Below, piece after piece: positions 62,901 through 64,000 of a stretch of DNA of 64,000 nucleotides. The translations under genes were made by a program, and so were the position numbers. Origin of the DNA: Paracentrotus lividus (Eukaryota > Echinodermata > Echinoidea > Camarodonta > Echinidae); the NCBI GenBank assembly GCA_940671915.1, contig CALNVZ010000174.1, forward strand, positions 16,581,420-16,645,419. Direction: 5' to 3'. Every line of letters starts with the position of its first letter. Positions within the stretch are counted from its first letter, which is position 1. Below the pieces are notes generated by a model. That model was not told the origin of the DNA. It saw nothing but the letters and a program-made list of their open reading frames with translations, and made no database searches.

Positions 62901-64000
62901 ATTCGTTTGTACCTTCTCACTCTTATATGTTATCACGACGAAGCCTCATTCAATCATGTTTAGGATAATGATTTGCTAAATTTTTCTTAAGTTTCCTACA
63001 TTAAGTTAAGGCACTGTACTTTGTTTGATGCATATTTTTTCTTATATTGAACTGCTGAATGATGATTTGAATTCATTTAATATGGGCATGGACCTAACAC
63101 CTTACGTCCAGAATATGGGTGACAGCAGATTGTAAATGTTTATTTATTATGCTCTACACTCGATAATATATTGTGTGCATATAATCATTTCTGATTCATA
63201 ACCTCTATATTCTCTTCATTTTTACTGTTTTTCTATAAATAACTGCTTGTAAAATATGTTGTAAACATGTTCTTGTGTCTGGCATTAAATTAAATTCAAT
63301 TAATTTGAAGGGTAATCTTACTCAAATTTTTCAGTCAACATCTTCTTATCCTTTGCCTTGAGAGATTTGAAGTTTGAGAGCATTTCAGCAGTGCCATGAG
63401 GAGGCCATTCTGGGAAATCTGCTAGGTACTTCACATCCACAAAGCAATCAACATGATGCCACCGGGGTACGGGTTGATACTCGTCATTCGGTTCCATATA
63501 GGCAATGCGAACCGTCATCTTCATCACAAAGACATAAAATGCATTCATCATAATGTTAGTAACACAGAAAATGTGCCACCTTCAATACCAAATTCATTGA
63601 TTGATTATCAAGTATTTTTTGTAGTCTTGATTATTATCTGAATAAACGTAAAATCAATTTTTCGTATTTGCATTGAGCAAGCTTTGAACGTAGATGTGTA
63701 TATAAATTGATCAATTTGATAAACAATATAAACAGTTTAACATCAAAACTTTCTGAAGAAAAATTCATGATTTTCGATTTTTCATTAAAATTTTTTTTCC
63801 CACCAGATTTAAGTCAACCATGGAATTAAATGGATATGAAGGTCCTTTCTTACCTCCTCAATCTTTTCTTTACAGCTTCGACACTTTGCCCGACCCGAAT
63901 TGGCATATCCAACCACAAATTCATGCAGCTCCGCAATTTTTGTGTCCCCATTATCAGCATCAGGGTCTGCACTCTTGAGTGGTGCTGCAGAGGTCTTTCC
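1462..64000 (-). CDS. PARP1: PARP1, poly(ADP-ribose) polymerase 1 (gene span, 17 exons, partial at both ends)
   Basis: Nuclear DNA-break sensor that uses NAD+ to build poly(ADP-ribose) on itself, histones and repair factors. Seventeen exons were placed by reading the minus strand and joining GT/AG junctions with matching phases. Domain order follows the known family: Zn2, basic linker, PADR1/Zn3, BRCT, linker, WGR, helical domain, ART. About 800 residues are encoded here, close to the matching stretch of vertebrate PARP1. Missing from the window are Zn1 (right of 64000) and the ART exons with the catalytic Tyr and Glu (left of 1462). Two oddities: the exon at 54179-54257 has a +1 frameshift, and the first WGR exon is present twice because of an 11.5-kb tandem repeat. 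The largest intron holds a GPCR gene on the opposite strand. Identity is very secure; whether this copy is fully functional depends on the two oddities. Confidence 0.97.
1892..1942. repeat. Poly-T (42) followed by poly-G (9)
   Basis: Homopolymer pair immediately left of the TIR element at 2014. Its length is likely unreliable in any assembly. Confidence 0.9.
2014..4123. mobile_element. Non-autonomous DNA transposon (2.1 kb) with TIRs and a reiterated 16-mer
   Basis: The 16-bp inverted ends ATATGGGCAATTCCAC (2014-2029) and GTGGAATTGCCCATAT (4108-4123) match perfectly. Inside, GGTAACTGACGTTACA occurs exactly at 2030, 2208, 3549, 3574 and 3741, with a variant at 2418. The first copy abuts the left TIR. 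A phrase TATGACATCATACCT repeats at about 2307 and 2525, so the left part is a diverged tandem. No transposase ORF is present. Superfamily not determined; the flanking dinucleotide is AT/TA-like on both sides. Confidence 0.65.
4507..4632 (-). CDS. PARP1: PARP1 exon: end of helical domain, start of ART domain
   Basis: 126 nt, 42 codons, phase 0. It encodes [20 protein letters not shown], then an acidic loop, and [29 protein letters not shown] ends the helical domain, and DP.D..YEKLK opens the ADP-ribosyltransferase fold. Confidence 0.96.
4633..5303 (-). other. PARP1 intron, nothing notable
   Basis: AT-rich intron. I see no repeat or coding structure beyond short low-complexity runs. Confidence 0.7.
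5304..5426 (-). CDS. PARP1: PARP1 exon: helical domain, [11 protein letters not shown] segment
   Basis: 123 nt, 41 codons, phase 0. It encodes [20 protein letters not shown], then [20 protein letters not shown] and Q. Family pattern: I..LSN.FYTLIPH.FG....P.L. Acceptor TTTCAG and donor GTTTGT. Confidence 0.96.
5539..5776. mobile_element. MITE with AGTACTGTA-type inverted ends
   Basis: The left end AGTACTGTATTCACTG and right end (read inverted) AGTACTGTAATAGTGG are imperfect inverted repeats around 240 bp with internal TTTGCGC and TTCGCATG motifs. It lies in the intron 5427-6572. The 126-codon ORF across it is a by-product. Confidence 0.45.
6240..6480 (-). pseudogene. C-terminal remnant of a non-LTR retrotransposon ORF2
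   Basis: On the minus strand one frame reads [15 protein letters not shown], then [18 protein letters not shown] and HNPCS. This is the pattern KWG...C.CGE.ETM.H.L..CPLL found at the C-terminal end of many jockey/RTE-like reverse transcriptase polyproteins. Only the tail survives, with stops on both sides. It sits in the intron just downstream (in gene sense) of exon 6573-6656. Confidence 0.5.
6573..6656 (-). CDS. PARP1: PARP1 exon: helical domain, central helices
   Basis: 84 nt, 28 codons, phase 0. It encodes [20 protein letters not shown], then [21 protein letters not shown] is one of the most conserved segments of the PARP regulatory domain. A degraded retrotransposon tail lies just below it in the next intron. 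Confidence 0.96.
6657..7250 (-). other. PARP1 intron, nothing notable
   Basis: AT-rich intron with no recognisable element. Confidence 0.7.
7251..7379 (-). CDS. PARP1: PARP1 exon: start of helical (autoinhibitory) domain
   Basis: 129 nt, 43 codons, phase 0 throughout. A charged linker ([15 protein letters not shown]) precedes [20 protein letters not shown] and [11 protein letters not shown]...VQ.L...IFD...M...M.E.E is helix A/B of the PARP regulatory domain, which blocks NAD+ access until a break is bound. Confidence 0.95.
7380..7996 (-). other. PARP1 intron with poly-G run
   Basis: AT-rich; the only distinctive feature is a 15-base G run at 7834-7848. Confidence 0.7.
7997..8195 (-). CDS. 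PARP1: PARP1 exon: WGR domain, second half
   Basis: 199 nt, phase 2 in and phase 0 out. It encodes [18 protein letters not shown], which includes the Trp-Gly-Arg triplet that names the domain. [17 protein letters not shown] and [15 protein letters not shown] follow, all typical of PARP1 to PARP3 WGR. It joins the exon at 24307 in frame (AG|A = Arg). Confidence 0.96.
8241..8372. mobile_element. Small MITE (family A, copy 1) with poly-G core
   Basis: The imperfect inverted ends include the 13-bp match ACTACCCCTGGAC (left) and GTCCAGGGGTAGT (right), inside GGTTCTAGG...CCCTAATAC. A G run of about 20 occupies the centre. A relative in opposite orientation lies at 32640-32754. Confidence 0.5.
8500..8995. 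repeat. Diverged copy of the ~145-bp DR1-bearing tandem repeat
   Basis: Contains about three degraded monomers with the phrases CCAAGTTTGAAGTTGATCC and TTGACCTTTGAC seen in better order at 10800-11690 and 22275-23165. It starts near a GC-rich hairpin (ACCGCGCACGGT). Confidence 0.6.
9361..9385. other. Assembly gap (25 N)
   Basis: Twenty-five undetermined bases, a fixed-size gap, located 147 bp left of the start of the 11.5-kb tandem repeat. Confidence 0.99.
9467..9626. mobile_element. Tc1/mariner-pogo-like MITE, complete
   Basis: Inverted ends CAGTGGAAACTCAGTATA and (inverted) CAGTGGAAACTTGGTATA, flanked on both sides by TA, the target duplication of this superfamily. 160 bp, no ORF. The boundary of the 11.5-kb tandem repeat (9532) falls inside it, so the right-hand repeat copy begins with only its right half. 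Confidence 0.65.
10381..10692. mobile_element. hAT-type MITE (left repeat copy)
   Basis: Same element as 21849-22169, with the 8-bp direct repeat GTTAGCGC on both sides (10373-10380 and 10693-10700). Its ends are eroded by small indels (CAGAGGGGG and CCCATCTG in place of CAGAGTGGG and CCCACTCTG). Confidence 0.7.
10800..11690. repeat. ~145-bp tandem repeat with DR1 motifs and terminal hairpin (left copy)
   Basis: Five to six monomers, each with CCAAGTTTGAAGTTGATCC, a GTTCTTAAGTTATCGC segment and TGACCTTTGACCTCATGACC. It ends with (GGAC)n and a hairpin ATGCCTCCG...CGGAGGCAT. Same element as 22275-23160, with more indels. Confidence 0.8.
11815..12625. mobile_element. TIR repeat family B (left copy)
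   Basis: Left repeat-copy counterpart of 23286-24100: the same AAGGGATTTGG start and CATTCCGTAAGGG end, with indels. Nothing coding. Confidence 0.5.
12829..12953 (-). pseudogene. Second copy of the WGR-N exon, disrupted
   Basis: This is the same exon in the left-hand copy of the tandem repeat, with the same acceptor and donor, but 125 nt instead of 127. One C is missing near the start (TGCATG against TGCCATG) and one A near the end. In between, CGGTGAAC replaces CGTGGAAC, a compensating insertion and deletion. The result is out of frame with an in-frame TGA. Even if intact, using both exons would break the frame because 127 is not a multiple of 3. Either an uncorrected sequencing copy or a decaying duplicate. 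Confidence 0.85.
13034..13112. repeat. Two-unit ~48-bp direct repeat
   Basis: GATCACTCTCGCAAAAAGTG and the following TTCACTAGCTT are repeated twice; same in the right copy at 24517-24598. Confidence 0.7.
13330..13437. repeat. AAGTTACTTATTACTT short tandem repeat (left copy)
   Basis: Three to four units of AAGTAAAGTTACTTATT, partly self-complementary (AAGTAA/TTACTT). Counterpart at 24816-24921. Confidence 0.8.
16457..16795. repeat. 47-bp minisatellite (left copy)
   Basis: About seven units of TTATCGGATGAAAGGGG plus TTCAAGATCAAGA plus GCTGTGTTTATA. Single-base deletions disturb the period compared with 27964-28293. Confidence 0.85.
21849..22169. mobile_element. hAT-type MITE (right repeat copy)
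   Basis: 321 bp with inverted ends starting CAGAGTGGGTAGATAGAGAG, matched at the other end, and an exact 8-bp target duplication GTTAGCGC at 21841-21848 and 22170-22177. An 8-bp duplication and a CAGAG start are the hallmarks of hAT elements. No transposase. Two copies of GGGCACGAG(G)TGGCG flank the region. Confidence 0.75.
22275..23160. repeat. ~145-bp tandem repeat with DR1 motifs and terminal hairpin (right copy)
   Basis: Monomers begin near 22295, 22438, 22582, 22725, 22876 and 23026, so the period is about 143-151. Most contain GTGACCTTTGACCT, whose complement AGGTCAAAGGTCAC is a DR1 nuclear-receptor half-site pair. It closes with GGACGGACG runs and a GC hairpin ATGCCTCCG...CGGAGGCAT. 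The architecture (internal satellite plus 3' hairpin) resembles bivalve pearl or HINE/Helentron-type elements, but I cannot confirm that. Confidence 0.8.
23286..24100. mobile_element. TIR repeat family B (right copy)
   Basis: Starts AAGGGATTTGGCAACTTCC and ends GTTACTGCATTCCCGTAAGG. The same sequence in reverse orientation forms the repeat at 56980-57437, sharing the segments around GCATGGCTACTTC, GTTGTGCTGCGTTGAAATGC and TTGGCAAAATGAGC. It lies about 200 bp below the intact WGR exon. Confidence 0.55.
24307..24433 (-). CDS. PARP1: PARP1 exon: WGR domain, first half (intact copy)
   Basis: 127 nt, phase 1 in and phase 2 out. It encodes [20 protein letters not shown], then [20 protein letters not shown] and [18 protein letters not shown] is the diagnostic start of the PARP WGR domain, which contacts the 5' side of a DNA break and relays the signal to the helical domain. 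Acceptor GATAG, donor GTAAAT. It lies inside the right-hand copy of the 11.5-kb tandem repeat. Confidence 0.94.
24816..24921. repeat. AAGTTACTTATTACTT short tandem repeat (right copy)
   Basis: Same array as 13330-13437, with the units more regular (20-21 bp). Confidence 0.8.
25604..25646. repeat. GA-rich microsatellite (also at 14117-14158)
   Basis: AGAGAGAGAGAG followed by GGAGAGAGGGAGGGGGG; the same tract occurs at the equivalent site of the left copy. Confidence 0.85.
27964..28293. repeat. 47-bp minisatellite (right copy)
   Basis: Seven units of 46-47 bp with the core GGTTCAAGATCAAGA and GCTGTGTTTATACTTATC. Because 47 is not a multiple of 3, the open frame across it cycles through all three readings of the unit. 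It is not a protein gene. Confidence 0.88.
29168..29262. repeat. AGCGAGGGAGCGAAGCGACC / G-run / C-run segment (also at 17650-17735)
   Basis: GC-rich block with GAGCGAAGCGACCGAG, a run of G and the self-complementary GGGGGGTTTTCCCCC in otherwise AT-rich sequence. Present in both repeat copies. Probably the end of an unidentified repeat. Confidence 0.5.
31900..32400. repeat. Cluster of GTGTCGAA and GTTTACAC motifs (also at 20390-20850)
   Basis: GTGTCGAA occurs repeatedly in direct and inverted form, alternating with GTTTACAC/GTGTAAAC. This suggests an unidentified repeat with internal inverted modules. Open frames here are short and break between the two copies. Confidence 0.4.
32640..32754. 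mobile_element. Small MITE family A, second copy (inverted, truncated)
   Basis: Ends GGGGTAATTGTCCTAGAACC, the reverse of the left end at 8241, and contains GTAGTTGTCCGGGGGTAG-like repeats. It starts about 90 bp after the end of the 11.5-kb repeat. Confidence 0.45.
33045..33104. repeat. (AT)n microsatellite, left flank of foldback element
   Basis: About 60 bp of alternating AT. A second (AT)n tract lies at 34530-34566, on the other side of the foldback element. Confidence 0.9.
33153..34533. mobile_element. Foldback, Penelope-like element: ~390-bp inverted arms around a two-unit direct repeat
   Basis: Left arm (33153-33545) and right arm (34144-34533) are inverted copies, sharing TGTTATGAATAAAAAGTCTA, the GCACCAACATCTTATCTTAT region and CTGCCGTGACCAAGAGAA, ending in GA/CT-rich tracts. 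Between them a ~225-bp unit is repeated directly (about 33722-33945 and 33948-34143, both with TTAGTTCATCTATATATTA). The left arm read on the minus strand contains CTGATGAAGGC ATAA GCCGAAA, the core spacing of a hammerhead ribozyme, which is known from Penelope-like terminal repeats. No protein-coding remnant is seen. (AT)n on both sides suggests insertion into a microsatellite. Confidence 0.6.
34797..35460. repeat. Three diverged tandem units, first one interrupted by a MITE
   Basis: Each unit has TCTTAATTTAC or TCTTAGCTGAC, CATAAGACAGTAAA-like text, TTGATATGAAA, AGAAGACCTGCATCTCAAATT and ACTTTGGTTCAT. The units start near 34797, 35237 and 35383. The first is split at AGACCT by the MITE at 34868. 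Confidence 0.65.
34868..35080. mobile_element. MITE with GGGGGTGTTTCACAAAGAGT inverted ends
   Basis: 213 bp with about 34-bp inverted ends (GGGGGTGTTTCACAAAGAGT and its inverse ACTCTTTGTGAAACACCCCC, continuing into GTAGACTTAAA). The two other tandem units nearby preserve the empty site (GAAGACCTGCATCTCAAATT). Confidence 0.75.
35511..35886. mobile_element. hAT-like MITE with GCGTGAGA-rich interior
   Basis: Ends CAGAGATGCCAAGT and (inverted) CAGAGCTACCAAGT, flanked by a 6-bp direct repeat CATTCA. The interior is unusually CpG-rich (GCGTGCGTGCGCGC) and repeats GCGTGAGA. 376 bp, no transposase. Confidence 0.5.
36385..36408. repeat. Poly-G run (24)
   Basis: Uninterrupted G tract in AT-rich intron. 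Confidence 0.95.
37985..38224 (-). mobile_element. tRNA-derived SINE
   Basis: On the minus strand the head starts GGTGTGGTCGAGTGGCTAAG (A-box-like) and carries the B box GGTTCGAATCC. Seven head bases pair with CCATACC to mimic an acceptor stem, but the T-stem has mismatches, so it is not a working tRNA. The body contains ACTTGACCCAAGTGAGGT and the tail is (ATT)n at 37987-38003, as in many vertebrate and invertebrate SINEs. Confidence 0.7.
39146..39200. repeat. Degenerate CCCTAA-type tract
   Basis: ACCTAACCCTAAAATTG, AACCCTAACAACCCTAATCC: a few telomere-like hexamers, too degenerate to call an interstitial telomere. Confidence 0.4.
40318..40715. repeat. Three-unit tandem repeat upstream of the GPCR
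   Basis: Units near 40321, 40490 and 40612 share GATGTGAACATGC, GGTGAGACACAAATAGCCGG, CCATGTCATAACGAACATGG and GGTACCCCAT...GCCAT.AAGGTG. The last two contain the E-box CACGTG. The repeat lies about 0.75-1.1 kb upstream of the GPCR start. Function unknown. Confidence 0.7.
41452..42501 (+). CDS. Rhodopsin-like (class A) G-protein-coupled receptor, intronless
   Basis: 349 residues, a normal class A length, in one exon. Seven hydrophobic segments are visible at about 31-56, 66-92, 105-128, 148-170, 186-212, 239-264 and 273-300. Signature residues: Asn48 in TM1 (GSIGN), Asp77 in TM2 (LAVTD), Cys105 and Cys174 as the likely extracellular disulphide, DRF (129-131) in place of DRY, Pro200 in TM5, CWLP (253-256) in TM6 and NPLLY (294-298) in TM7. 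A helix-8 region has a palmitoylation-type Cys pair (314-315). Asn9 is a possible glycosylation site. The start is the first in-frame Met, in a favourable AAAGGATGG context, with no signal peptide, as usual. It is nested antisense in a PARP1 intron. Echinoids have large lineage-specific families of intronless rhodopsin-type receptors, and this looks like one; ligand unknown. Confidence 0.93.
   Translation: MDSTESWYNTSIGIASKDPYNFPQPSAIHSVVDLILMFIFLILGSIGNILVILVYVRNSKRKQSTANHFLCSLAVTDFTVCIIVVPMHIYFEIMAMHRRITASECKAIMIIWHQTLICSSWILVGISIDRFYSLCRPFDMRMHSRMVRKIIISIWVMSVLVALPALFIYGIPGCRFTAPVGSLPRIFLAVGQASITLILPLTVIGLNYLRIFSVLSKRNRQARHQIGRGRVMNQTRYIVAKRLLLVIGVFIMCWLPRTILEIYHSVVPEDPQVMKMLIVYICRNILPYLNSVLNPLLYSMINPSFRHECWDILCCRYNRRRLMRANSIKNGSVSRRTFHRQSSNNDAWL
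42715..43845. repeat. Palindromic (foldback) sequence with repeated CATGCTTCAGTGAGCA
   Basis: Arms 43395-43560 and 43590-43845 are inverted copies sharing CAAAATCCTGATTTTTCATG, AGTATAACGACCAAAAAAAT and AAAATGGGCAATAT; the right arm has a ~65-bp insertion. TCATGCTTCAGTGA(G/A)CA occurs at about 42718, 43170 and 43417 and inverted at about 43806. The SINE fragment at 43275 sits inside. It starts about 200 bp after the GPCR stop, so it may enter its 3' UTR. Confidence 0.6.
43275..43378 (-). mobile_element. 5'-truncated SINE of the same family
   Basis: Shares ACTTGACCCAAGTGAGGT with the SINE at 37985 and ends in AAGCGCTATATAAATG followed by (ATT)n. The tRNA head is missing. Confidence 0.6.
45440..45865. 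repeat. Degenerate AGAGAGTGAAAAATAAATCA repeat running into GA microsatellite
   Basis: At least eight loose copies of GAGAGTGAAAA(A)TAAAT with variable spacing, then a (GA)n-rich tract at 45770-45865. Confidence 0.6.
47539..48125. repeat. Poly-C, (CT)n and a long pyrimidine-rich tract
   Basis: C24 at 47539-47562, (CT)15 at 47798-47828, then about 300 bp dominated by CTCTCT, CCTTTCT and TTTCTC. Open frames here (for example 47925-48305) are pyrimidine artefacts. Confidence 0.85.
49016..49410. repeat. Four spaced copies of GTGAGTGACACGACA
   Basis: The 15-mer occurs at 49016 and 49185 exactly, at 49373 with one change (ACATGACA) and at 49396 with one change (last base), all in the same orientation and separated by unrelated sequence. 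Probably part of an unidentified element. Confidence 0.65.
50916..50959. repeat. (TTTA)n microsatellite
   Basis: Eleven TTTA units. A more degraded TTTA/TTTTA field lies at 51640-51800, ending in T and G runs, and (AACAC)n at 51174-51196. Confidence 0.9.
52366..52410. repeat. (CT)n microsatellite
   Basis: CTCTCTCT tracts interrupted by CCCCCATCCCC, just left of the nested MITE. Confidence 0.85.
52450..52865. mobile_element. MITE nested in the long-TIR element
   Basis: Ends CCCCCACTCAGGAGGTCAAC with CATACACGTATGC, matched inverted by GCATACGTGTATG with GTTGATCTCCTGAGGGGG. The ~410-bp interior repeats TAGGGGTAATTTTGA and AGGGGTAT. Confidence 0.65.
54179..54257 (-). CDS. PARP1: PARP1 exon: linker into WGR, with a +1 frameshift
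   Basis: 79 nt between a CCTATAG acceptor and a GTAAGA donor. Read from the upstream phase it gives [17 protein letters not shown], which fits the family's K.KL.LK segment just before WGR. One base then breaks the frame. After CTA AAA the next in-phase codons run into a stop, whereas a frame one base further on reads [10 protein letters not shown] and leaves in phase 1, exactly what the intact WGR exon at 24307-24433 needs. So this exon has one extra base in the CTAAAATGGA context. It is either a consensus error or a real allele or lesion. A degraded copy of its first half lies at 54860-54908. Confidence 0.85.
54285..54858 (+). mobile_element. 3' end of a CR1/L2-like non-LTR retrotransposon
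   Basis: The plus strand has decayed reverse-transcriptase C-terminal text: HSDNTRKEI, a LCFALLLPQ-like segment and [13 protein letters not shown], matching the family pattern '.HNTR....L.F.......I...GPKLWN.L'. A non-coding 3' region follows, ending AATAAAATGAAATGAAAA. It separates the PARP1 exon at 54179 from its truncated copy at 54860, whose sequences abut both ends of the fragment. Confidence 0.6.
54860..54908 (-). pseudogene. Truncated duplicate of the PARP1 linker exon
   Basis: A second acceptor (CCAATAG) is followed by AATCCAAG and an open reading [16 protein letters not shown], parallel to [17 protein letters not shown] in the exon at 54179. The copy stops where the 3' tail of a LINE fragment begins. 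It has no donor and lacks the second half ([10 protein letters not shown]). The intronic lead-in (ACCTTTGACC) is shared too. It is unlikely to be spliced productively. Confidence 0.7.
55068..55112. repeat. G26 - CCATTATGG - C10 palindrome
   Basis: A run of 26 G, a self-complementary CCATTATGG-type centre, then 10 C. Could extrude a hairpin or form G-quadruplex and i-motif structures; lengths in the assembly are doubtful. Confidence 0.9.
56010..56106. repeat. 21-bp minisatellite
   Basis: About five units of GAACTTGGATGCAAAGGTTGT (variants GTGATTGAAGATGC, GCGAACTTGGATGC). Being 21 bp, it reads on the minus strand as a 7-residue repeat like FASKFTN, giving a spurious 122-codon frame. Confidence 0.8.
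56851..56929 (-). CDS. PARP1: PARP1 exon: automodification linker
   Basis: 79 nt, phase 0 in and phase 1 out. It encodes [20 protein letters not shown], then LQRERD. This is low-complexity basic linker between BRCT and WGR, poorly conserved in the family, so support rests on the splice sites, the open frame and perfect phase agreement with both neighbours. Confidence 0.8.
56930..57757 (-). other. PARP1 intron with TIR family B copy
   Basis: Contents other than the element at 56980-57437 are plain intron. Confidence 0.75.
56980..57437. mobile_element. TIR repeat family B (third copy, inverted)
   Basis: Ends AAAGGGATGCAGTAAC and (inverted) AAAGGGATTGGGTAAC are imperfect inverted repeats around 458 bp. 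The interior matches 23286-24100 in reverse. It lies in the PARP1 intron between the linker and BRCT exons. No ORF and no convincing target duplication. Confidence 0.6.
57758..57903 (-). CDS. PARP1: PARP1 exon: BRCT domain, second half
   Basis: 146 nt, phase 1 in and phase 0 out. It encodes [20 protein letters not shown], then [18 protein letters not shown] and a short tail with CTWGSD. The pattern KKM..AK...V.VVSEDFL is the typical third strand and last helix of the PARP1 BRCT. Acceptor TTTCAG and donor GTAAGA are both strong. Confidence 0.94.
57904..58598 (-). other. PARP1 intron splitting the BRCT domain, with one MITE
   Basis: Holds the MITE at 58308-58467 and a T-rich tract near 58494-58520. 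Confidence 0.75.
58308..58467. mobile_element. MITE with CCTGGGTTCAGTTGCAT ends
   Basis: Left end CCTGGGTTCAGTTGCATAAA and right end (inverted) CCTGGTTGCTGTTGCATGAA. The inner text AAAGTTACCATTAATGG mirrors AGTAACTTCACCATCAAGG. 160 bp with similar flanks (TCTAGCA/TCTAATGCA). Confidence 0.65.
58599..58765 (-). CDS. PARP1: PARP1 exon: BRCT domain, first half
   Basis: 167 nt, phase 2 in and phase 1 out. It encodes [20 protein letters not shown], then [20 protein letters not shown] and ACVISNE. The BRCT signature is clear: an initial beta strand, L.GKL, a helix and LGG followed by the second strand. In PARP1 this BRCT sits in the automodification region and mediates protein contacts. Confidence 0.94.
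59180..59368. mobile_element. MITE with TTAACCACTTGGCTGCTG ends
   Basis: 189 bp with 18-bp inverted ends TTAACCACTTGGCTGCTG and (inverted) TTAACCACTTGACTGCTG, one mismatch. The interior has its own small palindromes (CATAATATTATATG). TTAA at both tips is compatible with a TTAA target site. Confidence 0.7.
59395..59775. repeat. CA-rich tract and TG-rich tract in inverted relation
   Basis: ACACACACATCC, CACTCACACACACCC (59395-59480) and GTGTGTGTGCTGGTGTG-like text (59590-59775), separated by ~110 bp of unique sequence. Confidence 0.75.
60049..60156 (-). CDS. PARP1: PARP1 exon: linker between zinc finger 3 and BRCT
   Basis: 108 nt, phase 2 at both ends. [19 protein letters not shown] matches the end of the PADR1 region (family: basic stretch then RIFPPE). 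An acidic, Ser/Gly-rich disordered linker ending GGGDGKR follows. Donor is AG|GTTGGT, weaker than the other donors in the gene. Confidence 0.88.
60157..60822 (-). other. PARP1 intron, nothing notable
   Basis: AT-rich intron between the zinc-3 exon and the linker exon. No element recognised. Confidence 0.7.
60823..61037 (-). CDS. PARP1: PARP1 exon: PADR1 / zinc finger 3
   Basis: 215 nt, phase 0 in and phase 2 out (TTCTT then GTAAGT). It encodes [20 protein letters not shown], a short spacer, [17 protein letters not shown] and the tail [12 protein letters not shown]. The four zinc ligands of finger 3 are visible: C-x2-C in RCPEC, then the Cys of YRC and the Cys of TKC. In the family Zn3 does not bind breaks itself but couples DNA binding to catalytic activation through interdomain contacts. 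Confidence 0.95.
61038..61745 (-). other. PARP1 intron with ACATA array
   Basis: Contains the pentanucleotide array at 61548-61728; otherwise featureless. Confidence 0.75.
61548..61728. repeat. (ACATA)n pentanucleotide microsatellite
   Basis: ACATAACATAACATAACATA with interruptions over ~180 bp, inside the PADR1-splitting intron. Confidence 0.9.
61746..61862 (-). CDS. PARP1: PARP1 exon: PADR1 N-terminal part
   Basis: 117 nt, 39 codons, phase 0 at both ends. It encodes [20 protein letters not shown], then [19 protein letters not shown]. This matches the helical start of the PADR1 domain, where the family has QND.IW.IKDEL and L.....Q.VP.GES. It lies directly before the zinc-3 exon, as in other PARP1 genes. 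Confidence 0.93.
61863..62564 (-). other. PARP1 intron, nothing notable
   Basis: AT-rich intron. No element recognised. Confidence 0.7.
62565..62673 (-). CDS. PARP1: PARP1 exon: basic linker / probable nuclear localisation signal
   Basis: 109 nt, joining in phase 2 and leaving in phase 0 (CTTAAG then GTAA). It codes for a Lys/Gly tract ([14 protein letters not shown]), a [10 protein letters not shown] run and SKLDRDLK. In vertebrate PARP1 this position, between Zn2 and PADR1, carries the bipartite NLS and the caspase-3 site DEVD; I see the basic clusters but no DEVD. The NLS role is inferred from composition and position. Confidence 0.88.
62674..63321 (-). other. PARP1 intron, nothing notable
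   Basis: AT-rich intron. No element recognised. Confidence 0.7.
63322..63518 (-). CDS. PARP1: PARP1 exon: zinc finger 2, second half
   Basis: 197 nt, entering in phase 0 after an AAG acceptor and ending in phase 2 before GTAAGA. It encodes [14 protein letters not shown], then RWHHVDCF, which gives the H-x2-C zinc ligands that close finger 2. An amphipathic stretch [14 protein letters not shown] and [16 protein letters not shown] follow, matching the family pattern of '...F..L...DK..L...'. The Zn2 tetrad is therefore complete across two exons. Confidence 0.93.
63519..63853 (-). other. PARP1 intron within zinc finger 2
   Basis: Short AT-rich intron splitting the two zinc-ligand pairs of finger 2. 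No element recognised. Confidence 0.75.
63854..64000 (-). CDS. PARP1: PARP1 exon: zinc finger 2, first half (exon partial at window edge)
   Basis: At least 49 codons in phase 0, continuing beyond the window edge. An acidic/Ser-Ala-rich linker leads into [24 protein letters not shown], here split as [15 protein letters not shown] plus RSCKEKIEE. This supplies the C-x2-C half of the PARP-type zinc finger 2 (Cys-Arg-Ser-Cys). The donor GTAAG follows at 63853. In the family Zn2 helps bind DNA nicks and gaps. Confidence 0.93.

Overview
The window is AT-rich, intron-rich metazoan DNA and is best read as a sea urchin (echinoid) nuclear genome. Three things point that way: small coding exons with GT/AG junctions separated by repeat-filled introns, a histone-type 3' end carrying the sea-urchin-style downstream element CAAGAAAGA, and a dense load of MITEs, tRNA-derived SINE pieces, minisatellites and non-LTR fragments. 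A 25-N gap (9361-9385) shows it is an assembled scaffold. The echinoid assignment is inference.

One gene dominates. PARP1 (poly(ADP-ribose) polymerase 1) runs on the minus strand across the whole window, entering at 64000 and leaving below 1462. I could place 17 consecutive coding exons by hand, all with GT/AG junctions. In order they encode zinc finger 2, a basic linker, PADR1 with zinc finger 3, BRCT, a linker, WGR, the helical regulatory domain and the first part of the ART catalytic domain, including its active-site His. Zinc finger 1 lies off the right edge and the C-terminal catalytic exons (Tyr and Glu of the triad) off the left edge. About 800 residues are covered, collinear with vertebrate PARP1, and the phases agree throughout except at one exon (54179-54257), which carries one extra base.

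A second, complete gene lies on the plus strand inside the largest PARP1 intron: an intronless 349-residue rhodopsin-like (class A) GPCR at 41452-42501.

Layout: 1-4.5 kb, last visible PARP1 exon, an orphan histone stem-loop and a 2.1-kb TIR element with a reiterated 16-mer; 4.5-8.4 kb, helical-domain and WGR exons with small repeats and a retrotransposon tail; 9.5-32.55 kb, two ~11.5-kb near-identical copies in direct tandem, each with the first WGR exon, of which only the right-hand copy is intact; 32.6-41 kb, foldback element, MITEs and SINE; 41.4-42.5 kb, GPCR; 42.7-54 kb, palindromes and a 4.1-kb element with ~0.65-kb inverted ends; 54-64 kb, the N-terminal half of PARP1, including an exon partly duplicated around a LINE fragment.

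I found no clearly new multi-gene system. The items most worth a second look are the tandem copy (assembly artefact or real), the LINE-split exon with its frameshift, the orphan histone 3' end, the two elements with reiterated short motifs, and the Penelope-like foldback with a hammerhead-like core.
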